Assembly (NCBI RefSeq): GCF_027579695.1 | Contig: NC_083574.1 | Location: 60,214,559-60,278,558, forward strand | Direction: 5' to 3' | Length of the DNA stretch: 64,000 nucleotides | Origin: Neoarius graeffei | Taxonomy: Eukaryota > Chordata > Actinopteri > Siluriformes > Ariidae | Shown here: one piece after another, positions 20,852 to 29,892 of the stretch | Numbering within the stretch: position 1 is the stretch's first letter | How the letters are laid out: each line of letters starts with the position of its first letter | Notes under the pieces: model-generated | Databases searched by the model: none | What the model was told of the DNA's origin: nothing | The model's input: the letters and a program-made list of their open reading frames with translations, nothing else | Made by a program: the position numbers and the translations under genes

Positions 20852-21989
20852 GCAACATACATGTACATGCATGCATTTTCACTGATCAAACGTAAAAGGC
20901 TAATTAAATAATCAGATGAACCGAGACAGTCACATTCTGAAGCAAATTAAATAATCTTATACCGGTAACTTAAACACACAATACAAGTTACATGGATTAA
21001 TCCAAATGCAGGGAAACAACGAGTGGTGTTGTTTTATATCCAAATGAGAGTTGGCGCTTACCCATCTGTGTTGTCGCTTCTTGAAGGCCGACCTTGTGGC
21101 CGATTGTTTTGAAACCATCTGACTTTCAGTTGTTCGTTCAGTTCTCCGTTCATTCGCTTCTTCCACGTAAGGGCGAGATATTGCTGCTGAGGCGAGCATA
21201 TCCAGCGGAGAAATCAGACGGCTGCTCCACTCCTTCTCCATTTTCTCCATACTGAGTACTCCACCATTACTGCTCAGCTCAGGCAATTACTAAAACCCGG
21301 GACGGGACGTCACCAGTTTTATTAACAACCATGGGGAGGTCACTGCCCGAGTGATAATGTGTCCCGTTCCGTCCCGGGTTTCAGCAACAACCCTCAGCTC
21401 ACACTCCGGGAGAACTGGTGCAACTAAACTTGCTTTCCTCTTCTTGTAGTTTTCTTCTTTTCCTTTAATTGTTGGTGCTGCACCCTCTTTCAATACGGGC
21501 TTATAGCCAACGCTCCTCAACAGATCAGAGGTCTCATACGAGTCTTCAGTAAAATGTGCAGAGCAGAGGAGAGACCACTTCGTAGGCGCCCAATGTGCCC
21601 GTGAACTTCTCGCAAAACGCGTCCAAATCTTTGCAGTTTGAACATTCTTGGGCCATGAATGCAACATAAATCCACCTTCTGTAGTGTTGCTGCACCGGTC
21701 AGCAACACATCTACATGGCATGGCGATAAATTAGCTCAAAATGGAGGATCGGAGTTGCAGTCAGCTCTGTGTTTTAGTATAGCGGAAATGGCGATGAGAC
21801 CGATAGACTTCCTGCTGTGACGTTACGGATCTCAAGATCATTCACTCAGACCGCTACCTATATAAATCACTTTAATCGTAAAAATTACTATATTAGATTT
21901 ATTGTTAACGCTTAAAACTATTCCTGTGCCATTCTTGAGGTCTCAAGACATTTATAAACAAAGTGAGGCCATGGCTCTGCGTATCTCCT
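20852..21989 (-). mobile_element. TTAA-flanked THAP element H, copy 2
   Basis: Reverse copy of H1. The right end GTATCTCCT is next to TTAA (21990-21993), within the reading frame of the DDE transposase that follows. The 3' end differs from H1 and has no recognisable terminal repeat, so the left edge is where homology fades. Confidence 0.72.
21290..21721 (-). CDS. THAP-domain protein of element H2
   Basis: The 143-residue frame has a full THAP domain: C-x4-C in MPCRCVADRCSNTTEGG, W in KIWTRF, C-x2-H in CSAHFTEDSYE, and APTI near residue 87. A basic KKRK segment and CELRVVAETRDG follow. It aligns with the 13040 frame with few changes. Copy 1 carries an in-frame insertion at the KKRK region that looks like a read-through intron. 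No catalytic domain is present. It could be exon 1 of a THAP transposase gene, or a domesticated DNA-binding ORF. Confidence 0.72.
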   Translation of the reverse strand: MPCRCVADRCSNTTEGGFMLHSWPKNVQTAKIWTRFARSSRAHWAPTKWSLLCSAHFTEDSYETSDLLRSVGYKPVLKEGAAPTIKGKEENYKKRKASLVAPVLPECELRVVAETRDGTGHIITRAVTSPWLLIKLVTSRPGF

Positions 21990-22222
21990 TTAAGATCTCT
22001 TTACCAACTGCATCCAGGACTTGGCACAAGGTGTTTACGGTATTACTTGAGCGACTGGAGTTCCTGATTGAGTGGCTAGAATGAGACGTGCTGAGAGCTA
22101 CAATGTCGCTGGAGTTTCAGCAGGCATTTGGCTCAAGGTTGGGCCATTATTAAAAAATGTTCTGTTTCCGGTCCACCGGCCAGGTGAGTGCCGTTTGTGC
22201 GGTTGAAATTTTTTTTTTTTAC

Positions 22223-22421
22223 GCCCATTTTTAGACTTTTTTTTTTTTAAAGATATTTTTCGGGCTTTTTTCACCTTTATTGGATAGGACAGTGTAGAGA
22301 CAGGAAATGAGCAGGAGAGAGAGATGGGGAGGGATCGGGAAATGACCTCGGGTCGGAATCGAACCCGGGTCCCTGGATTTATGGTATGGCGCCTTATCCA
22401 CCTGAGCCATGACGCCCCCAG
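22223..22421 (-). repeat. SINE type 3 (different tRNA head)
   Basis: Read in reverse: GGCTCAGGTGGATAAGGCGC as A box, GGGTTCGATTCC as B box, and a tail TCCTATCCAATAAAGGTG. It is absent from the same place in T2. Confidence 0.8.
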
Positions 22422-23316
22422 GTTTTTCGACATTTTTTTTTTCGGATTCATAAATCTAAAATTGAACTTGACATTTATGCATTCCCAGGGCTTTCCACTA
22501 AGGCTCATACTAGCCAGCCCGGGGGGGGTAAACACAAAATAATCTCCTGTGCACGCAGTTCCCAGGATTAAATGTATTTTCCACAGACCATTTATTTATT
22601 CACTTTACTCAAATACAAAGTAAAATGGCAGTAAATCTTCTTTCTTTTCTTGCGTATTGCATCATGAGGCGTTCCTGGCTTGTAAATCTCTTATTTTCGG
22701 TGCATGACACATTCACGCAGCTGAGCATGCTATGAATTAACAACGACAACGGTCTGCAGTGGGGCTACACAATTACACACTCAGCGAACATTTCTCCATT
22801 TGTGTATGAAAATACACTCCAACCACTCAGTTTGGGTTCATTTACAACTAACGGTGTCTTTTGATGCCAGCACGTAATTGAATGAGAGAAGACTGGTTTA
22901 CCGGAGACAAAATAAGCGTTATCTCTGCTTCTGTCCCATCCGATGTCGCCTCCGACACACTACTGCCTCCGCTGAGTGCGCGCGCACACTGCATGTCGGG
23001 GCCGCGGATGAGTTACTCTCCCCTGATCAACGAAGTCAGCAGAGAATTTGTGGTTATTATCGGTACAAACAGCGCGAATCACAACTTAAATGAGTGCTGT
23101 TCAGTTTGACATTATTGTCAGTCCATTAGATAAACATTTAATTTTATTAAAATCGAAAATTAATATTTAGAGCCTGTGGGCTACAAAAATAAGTCATTAA
23201 AGTAGCCGGCTGGACTTAATTGTGTGGCCGGCAGCCGGCGCTTGTGGAAAACCCTGCATTCCGCGCAGAATATAGAATTGAATCAGCTCTGCGCATGCGC
23301 TGTGCGGCACAAAAAA

Positions 23317-23550
23317 ATGTCAGCCACCATGAAGGAAGGAGATCCGGAGTTTTCAAACATTTGCTTAAGTGTGAAATCGCAAAATGGTATTCTAGCGAAC
23401 AACAAAATAGTAAAGATTCAGAAAAACAAATCATTCAGTGATCATTTTAATAGTGTAATTTCATCCGAACTCGGCCTAACGGTCGATTTAGAACTACAAA
23501 AAGTCCGTGTGTCGGACATTTTAAGTACCTTTTGTAAAAGTTTTTTGTAA
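23317..23550 (+). CDS. conserved ORF of family T, copy 1 (frameshifted end)
   Basis: I do not recognise this protein. It begins MSATMKEGDPEFSNICLSV and continues with SQNGILANNKIVKIQKNKSF, DHFNSVIS and LQKVRVSDILSTF. The inner ATG has a strong initiation context, GCCACCATGA. Copy 2 has the same 70 residues with about four differences, then reads on to 87 residues. Here extra bases after STF shift the frame to CKSFL. There are no Cys-His ligands, membrane segment or DDE signature. It may be an accessory or N-terminal transposon protein. Confidence 0.5.
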   Translation: MSATMKEGDPEFSNICLSVKSQNGILANNKIVKIQKNKSFSDHFNSVISSELGLTVDLELQKVRVSDILSTFCKSFL

Positions 23551-24362
23551 ATGTTGCAGTCAGCATTTAAAATGCTAACTTAGTTTTTGTACAAGTTTCA
23601 GTTGATTAAACTGTCATTTTATTAAATGTCTGCTTTTGTAATAAAAAAGTACTGAAAGAAAAAGCAAACACAGCATTGCGATTTCTTATAAAAAAATATA
23701 TACAAAAAAAAAAATCCCTCCCTCCTGACTGAATTTTTTTGCTCACGCGGTGGACAGGAAACGGATTTTTTTTTTTTAAGGATGGCCTTGGCTGTTCTCA
23801 TTGACTGACTGATTTGAGGTCTTTATTGAACGACCATCTAACTCGCTTGTATGGGCATAGACGTGGTCAAACTATAAACACCATAACACTGTCAGGTTTT
23901 TGATAGGTATTCCACTACTAGGACTGGTTTCGTTTATATCTTGAGCCTGGGGAGGTAGCGTTAGTGACAAGAAGATAACTGAGGAGAGTGGACTTCGAAA
24001 TAAGCTTTTGCCAGGCGACATTGTTTTAGCAGGCCGTGGGTTTAATATTGCAGACAGTATGGGTTTATTTTGTGCAACTCTGAAGATCCCAGCATTCACA
24101 AAATGAAAGTCTCAGCTGTCATCCTATGAAGTAAAAGAAACCCGGAAGATAGCTAGTGTCAGGATACACGTCGAGAGGGTTATCGGACTTGTTAGAAGGA
24201 AGTATCAGGTTTTACAGAGTAGGGCCATGCCCAGAGAGAACATGGCAGTGGAACAGGGAGGGACTCTGGCATTGATGGACAAAATAGGGGTCATTTGTTG
24301 TGCTCTTACAAATTTGTCAGAGTCAGTAGGACCCCGTGAGCCATTTCTTAGGGGTACTGCTA

Positions 24363-25038
24363 TGGCCCTTTTCCACTACCCTTTTTCAGCTCACTTCAGC
24401 TCGCTTCAGCTCACTTCAGCCCGACACGGCTCGCGTTTCGACTACCAAAAACCAGCACGACTCAGCTCGCTTCAGCTCTGCTTAGCCCCTAAAACTCGCA
24501 CCGTTTTGGAGTGGGGCTGAAGCGAGCCGAGTGAGGCTGGGGGCGTGAGCAGACACTCCCCTGTGCACTGATTGGTGAGGAGGAGTGTCCTCACATGCCC
24601 ACACATGCCCCGCAAGCACGCTGGGATCTGGAAACACCGCAAACCCGGAAGGAGAAGAATTACGAGAATTTCTGAAGCCTTATGCGCCTCGCCTCATCTA
24701 TACGCTCTTGCCAGTATCTGTCCGCGTTGTCGGTGACAACAAGCCACAGCACCAAGACCAGCAACACTAACGACTCCATGTCCTCCATGTTTATTGTTTA
24801 CTATCCGGGTCGTGAGACTACCGCTTAAAAGATCACTGATGTCATTGTTTGCACTGCTTAACGACATCACCTGACGTCCACCCACTTTCGCTAACTCCAC
24901 CCAATGTGTCCACCCACTTCCAGCCAGCACGGTTCAGCGCGGTTGTAGTCGAAATGCAACTCCAACAGCCCCGCTCAGCTCGACTCAGCACGGCACGGCT
25001 CAGCCCGACTCAGCCGCGTTTGTAGTGGAAAAGCGGCA
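24363..25038. mobile_element. Harbinger-like MITE, copy 2 (676 bp)
   Basis: Termini as in copy 1 with perfect TSD CTA (24360-24362, 25039-25041). It sits at the downstream end of the DDE_Tnp_4 pseudogene. Confidence 0.9.
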
Positions 25039-25041
25039 CTA

Positions 25042-25587
25042 TTATCAGGCTTTCTTAATGTTTTGGACTGGGGTTTTAAAAGATTTTGCATGACCATCTT
25101 GAAAACGTATACCGGTAATTACTGGATGTTCTTTGGTGAAGCATAATGACTTATTGAACAATTTTTTGAAATTTGTATTTTTGGAAAAAAAATTGGAAAT
25201 GAGGTCAAGCAATTTTGTACAAATGCGAGCGTAAAATTCCTTAATGTACTACAAAATAAAAATCTTTTTTACAGTATGCATGTATTTGTATTTATTATGA
25301 TAAATTTTTAACTCAAGCTGCTAGACTTTTTACCTCGCACACGACGGAGTCAGCAGGGTGCGGTTTGTTTTTGTGAGTCTGTTAACAAGCTCGCGTCTAG
25401 ACGGTTGCACCGATTGACGTCAGATTTTCAGGGTAGGTGGGCAATGGTCTGTAGATTACCTGATTAAATTTTTGGGGTAATTGGGTCAAGGTCACCGGAA
25501 AGGTCAACCTTTTGGTCAAAATAACATTTTCCATTATAACCCAAAAATGGTTGCTGGCTGATTTAGATGTTTACTATTATGAGCATA
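25042..25587. other. unassigned intron sequence
   Basis: No gene recognised. Around 25330-25520 (CACGACGGAGTCAGCAGGG, GTCAAGGTCACCGGAAAGG) looks like an old repeat, but no second copy is in the window. Confidence 0.35.
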
Positions 25588-25589
25588 TA

Positions 25590-27191
25590 CAGTGGTGCTG
25601 GAAAGTTTGTGAACCCTTTAGAATTTTCTATATTTCTGCATAAATCTGACCTAAAACATCATCAGATTTTCACACAAGTCCTAAAAGTAGATAAAGAGAA
25701 CCCAGTTAATTAAATGAGACAAATATTATACTTGGTCATTTATTTATTGAGAAATGATCCAATATTACATATGTGAGTGGCAAAAGTATGTGAACCTCTA
25801 GGATTAGCAGTTAATTTGAAGGTGAAATTAGTCAGGTGTTTTCAATCAATGGGATGACAATCAGGTGTGAGTGGGCACCCTGTTTTATTTAAAGAACAGG
25901 GATCTATCAAAGTCTGATCTTCACAACACATGTTTGTGGAAGTGTATCATGGCACGAACAGGAGATTTCTGAGGACCTCAGAAAAAGCGTTGCTGATGCT
26001 CATCACGCTGGAAAAGGTTACAAAACCATCTCTAAAGAGTTTGGACTCCACCAATCCACAGTCAGACAGATTGTGTACAAATGGAGGAAATTCAAGACCA
26101 TTGTTACCCTCCCCAGGAGTGGTCGACCAACAAAGATCACTCCAAGAGCAAGGCGTGTAATAGTCGGCGAGGTCACAAAGGACCCCAGGGTAACTTCTAA
26201 GCAACTGAAGGCCTCTCTCACATTTAATATTAGTCAATGTTCATGAGTTCACCATCAGGAGAACACTGAACAACAATGGTGTGCATGGCAGGGTTGCAAG
26301 GAGAAAGCCACTGCTCTCCAAAAAGAACATCGCTGCTTGTCTGCAGTTTGCTAAAGATCACGTGGACAAGTCAGAAGGCTATTGGAAAAATGTTTTGTGG
26401 ATGGATGAGACCAAAATAGACCTTTTTGGTTTCAATGAGAAGCGTTATGTTTGGAGAAAGGAAAACACTGCATTCCAGCATAAGAACCTTATCCCATCTG
26501 TGAAACATGGTGGTGGCAGTATCATGGTTTGGGCCTGCTTTGCTGCATCTGGGCCAGGACGGCTTGCCATCATTGATGGAACAATGAATTCTGAATTATA
26601 CCAGCGAATTCTAAAGGAAAATGTCAGGACATCTGTCCATGAACTGAATCTCAAGAGAAGGTGGGTCATGCAGCAAGACAATGACCCTAAGCACGCAAGT
26701 CGTTCTACCAAAGAATGGTTAAAGAAGAATAAAGTTAATGTTTTGGAATGGCCAAGTCAAAGTCCTGACCTTAACCCAATCAAAATGTTGTGGAAGGACC
26801 TGAAGCGAGCAGTTCATGTGAGGAAACCCACCAACATCCCAGAGTTGAAGCTGTTCTGTACGGAGGAATGGGCTAAAATTCCTCCAAGCCGGTGTGCAGG
26901 ACTGATCAACAGTTACCGCAAACGTTTAGTTGCAGTTATTGCTGCACAAGGGGGTCACACCAGATACTGAAAGCAAAGGTTCACATACTTTTTGCCACTC
27001 ACAGATATGTAATATTGGATCATTTTCCTCAATAAATAAATGACAAAGTGCAATATTTTTGTTTCATTTGTTTAACTGGGTTCTCTTTATCTACTTTTAG
27101 GACTTGTGCGAAAATCTGATGATATTTTAGGTCATATTTATGCAGAAATATAGAAAATTCTAAAGGGTTCACAAACATTCCAGCACCACTG
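25590..27191 (+). mobile_element. Tc1-like element A, copy 1 (1602 bp)
   Basis: Long inverted repeats of about 200 bp begin CAGTGGTGCTGGAAAGTTTG and end in the complement, each next to TA (25588-25589, 27192-27193). Full length with one transposase gene on the + strand. Confidence 0.95.
25950..26970 (+). pseudogene. Tc1-like transposase (family A), catalytic Glu replaced
   Basis: The long frame 26281-26970 covers the catalytic part: WMDETKIDLFG (first Asp), QQDNDPKH (second Asp), then 34 residues to SPDLNPIKMLW. The expected DD34E Glu is Lys here (AAA at 26782-26784). The N terminus begins at MART near 25950 but loses the frame after four codons through a two-base deletion, and again near 26225. 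The helix-turn-helix (SKEFGLHQSTVRQIVYKW) is readable in another frame. Dead on at least two counts. Confidence 0.92.
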
Positions 27192-27211
27192 TAAAATGTG
27201 TCAGTAAATAA

Positions 27212-27419
27212 TTAAGCAGCGTGCTCCGGCTTGCTCCCCCTCAAATTAAGCAGCACGCTCCGGCCGAGGTTCCGGAGCGCGCTCCGGCTTGCTCCCCCTC
27301 AAATTAAGCAGCGCGCTCCGGCTTGCTCCCGGAGCGCGCTGCTTAATTTGAGGGGGAGCAAGCCGGAGCGCGCTCCGGCAGCTATTTACACTGGATCCGG
27401 TGTAAATAGCTGCCGGATC
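27212..27419. repeat. G/C-rich foldback cluster
   Basis: A unit like CGGCTTGCTCCCCCTCAAAT plus TTAAGCAGCGCGCTCCGG occurs about three times directly and once inverted. AATTAAGCAGCGCGCTCCG pairs with CGGAGCGCGCTGCTTAATT across about 10 bases. A second palindrome, CCGGCAGCTATTTACAC/GTGTAAATAGCTGCCGG, follows at 27375-27417. A nonautonomous foldback element is likely. Confidence 0.75.
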
Positions 27420-28457
27420 ATAATTACAGTAAACTAGTAAATACAGTAAAGGAAAAACTTGAGACTGAAAGGTTTTAACAGTCATCCAAATGACTGAACG
27501 TAAACATTGCTACAGTAACATACCAGCTACTATGTTGTTGACATTAGCTAGCTTGACCTTCAAAATGGCGGACGCCGGGGCGTCACGTGACCCTGTGACA
27601 TCAGGTGAAAAACCTCAGTAGACGAGTTCACAAACACGGCAACGCGCAAGGAGTTGTGGGAAAGGTCAAAGGTTAAGGCCTCATAAACGAGCGGAAGTAG
27701 AGCAGGCTACAGGCTCGCTGTGGGGACACTGTTGTGTTGTCGATTGCCACAATGGACGTCGACTGCTTGAACAGTGGATGTGAGAAGACTGTAGTGTACA
27801 TTTGAGTGTATACAGAAAAAATTATGTGAATCCAAGCACACAGTTTAACGCAAAAGTTCGTTTATATCCCGACCTTGTCAGCTGTCAGATTCATGTTCAT
27901 GGACCCGCCTTGATTTTCACTCTCGCCGATAATCATTGTCTGTATATACAGCAGTATTATCTTGATTATGTGCCTTAAAATGTTGGTTGTAATAAAAATC
28001 TGACAAGTTTCTGTGACTGTAGTTCTTACACCAGCAATGACTACTACTAGTCCCAAAATGATGGAAGCCTTGTAATTTATATTAAATTTTAATTTTTAAA
28101 TTTCACAGATTTCACAAAATGAAAAGTAAATGGACACAAAAATGAAACATCCTTGTCTACTATTAAATATACTAAGCAAAGAATAATGGATTTCACATAT
28201 TCCCACTACCTTTTGGTTAACAGGAGTAGATGTTGACCAATTATATTTTTGTTTTAATGAATTAAAAATTTTGCAAGTATTATTTTTACTACAGTTTACT
28301 ACATATAATACACGGTTAAATACATAAAACACTAACACTACTAGTACAGCTTAATACATGATAAAGTAATACTAAATGGTATAAAAACACTGAAGTTCTG
28401 ATGAACTATTGATAAGTATTAACAAAAGACCTGCATGCGAGAAGTTCACCAGTAATA

Positions 28458-28679
28458 TTACAATTTAACAATCTGAGCAATTTGAACATAACCAGTCATT
28501 ATCAAGAGAGCAAACATCAAAGCCCCCCCCCAATGATACCACTTATAGCACTGATCACATCCTACGCTATTGTCATCATTTTCTGTTATGTCCCCACTGT
28601 CCTTTCGGGTCTTTCTTCGCCTGGTCTTTTTGGCTGCTGGTTTGTTCCTGCCTTTCGGTGGAGAGTCAGGTTTGGACAA
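28458..28679 (-). pseudogene. PHD-finger-like ORF fragment
   Basis: After a basic stretch (KKTRRRKTRKD) the frame reads GCDQCYKWYHWGG, close to the C-x2-C-x4-W-H core of a PHD finger, with the next Cys changed. PHD-like endings occur on some fish transposon proteins. The frame then becomes hydrophobic and ends. It may belong with the SAP-like ORF just upstream on the same strand. I cannot tell which superfamily. Confidence 0.35.
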
Positions 28680-28820
28680 AGTTGATATAGCAAGGTCAGC
28701 TGTTGAGGCAGCAGGCTGAGGGTCAGATGTACCTGAAGTACATGACTGAGTATAGTAAGTGATACTAGTACTGATGCAATAAAACAGACGACTGTAATCT
28801 GGTAGGTAGCACGACTTGTA

Positions 28821-29090
28821 TTATTTCTCCGTGTCAGATATAGAACTATGAGTCGTTGACCTGTGAAAAACTGCACTGGGCGTGGCAGTATCACCGGGTA
28901 CATACCTCGATTTTTCTTCGTCTTCCTTGGACGGTACAGGCTGGATTTTCAGAATATCTGTGGCATATGCAAGCGCCCTTAACTCTTCTACCCCCATGGT
29001 AGTTGGCAGTCCCCGTTCTCTCATATGCCTCTGCAATTCTGCCTTCTTCCATAAGGCGTATTTGCTAAGGTTTGGCTTGTTTGCCGCCAT
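28821..29090 (-). CDS. SAP-like domain ORF, transposon-derived
   Basis: Starting at MAANKPNLSKYALWKK, residues 8-50 resemble a SAP DNA-binding helix pair (ALWKKAELQRHMRERGL, GVEELRALAY). Similar N termini precede YqaJ/SWIM-type domains in fish transposon proteins, from memory. The frame ends after about 89 residues; a neighbouring exon may exist, but no splice partner is proven. The upstream in-frame residues from 29216 lie in repeat sequence, so I chose this Met (GCCATG in reverse). Confidence 0.4.
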   Translation of the reverse strand: MAANKPNLSKYALWKKAELQRHMRERGLPTTMGVEELRALAYATDILKIQPVPSKEDEEKSRYVPGDTATPSAVFHRSTTHSSISDTEK

Positions 29091-29892
29091 GTTTTCATCT
29101 CCGATGAGGCCTCGACCTTTGACCCCTGCACATGCGCGGCGATATGTGTGAACTGGTCTATTAAAACACCGACGCCGGCCGCTATGGGATACAATACGGC
29201 TGACGCCGGCCGCCATGGAATCTAATGGGATAAATTATAGCAATAATTATGATTAATATAAAGATGTTAATTATTATTCGATTATTCATCGTTAATTCTC
29301 CTGACAACCGGCGAAGAAAACGTAGCAGTTAGTTTACCTCAGGTTGGCTTGGCTACGCTGCTCCAGGTGGAACGTTGTCCAATCAGAGCCCACGGCGACC
29401 CGTGGAAACCAATCAAGTAACTGCTAGCTCGGCCAGTGGAACTGCGCTTCGCCCCAAACGCAAAGACTGGGCAAGCAACGGATAATGTAGTCGAATACAT
29501 ATAGCTCCTAGGGGTATTCCTGAAGGTGTGGCGGCAAAAATCAAGGTGCAGCGGCCCGCCGCAGCCAATTGTACATAGCGGAAACACAGTATTCATGTCG
29601 GCTCTTATCTGAGGTGCTGTGAATTGGCGATTTCTCACACGGGTAACTCTAATGAACATGACCTCTGCAGGAGAGGCAAGTCTTAGCCCCGTGTCGGAAA
29701 TCCCTCACTAGATAGTGGACTATATAGTGTGTTCGCCATTTTGTAGTGCTGTCTGAATGTATAGTGAGAATTATTACATCCTATTGTGTGCACTCAAAGT
29801 ATCCCACAATACACCACGAAAAGTAGCATACAACCGATGGTCACTAACCAAGCAATATATACCATCATGCATTGCGGTCGTGCTGAAAAAAA

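Larger units (their letters stand above)
22142..23787 (+). mobile_element. TIR element T, copy 1
   Basis: GGCCATTATTAAAAAATG at the left and AAGGATGGCC at the right are imperfect inverted repeats that share GTTTCC-GTCCACCG further in. TSD TTG (22139-22141, 23788-23790) inside the transposase frame. It is longer than copy 2 (59119-60232), partly through a SINE. A 3-bp TSD suggests Harbinger-like. Confidence 0.78.
21992..24352 (+). pseudogene. DDE_Tnp_4-type transposase, split by element T1
   Basis: Joining across T1 (22142-23787) restores the frame through SRL|AVLID. Upstream is a helix-turn-helix-like LPTASRTWHKVF. Downstream are [38 protein letters not shown] and RIHVERVIGLVRRKY, the landmarks of Harbinger/ISL2EU-type DDE_Tnp_4 nucleases. 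The first Asp (in SDKK) and Glu (HVERV) are present. The second, normally in LADRGF, is Gly. In-frame stops occur near 22080, 23863, 23942 and 24103. The N terminus is cut by H2 at TTAA. Inactive. Confidence 0.75.
27420..29690. other. intron sequence with transposon-like minus-strand ORFs
   Basis: About 27547-27618 (GGCGTCACGTGACCCTGTGA) is shared with 52602-52680 at the end of element R. Two minus-strand frames are listed separately. 29217-29690 shows nothing recognisable. Confidence 0.4.
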
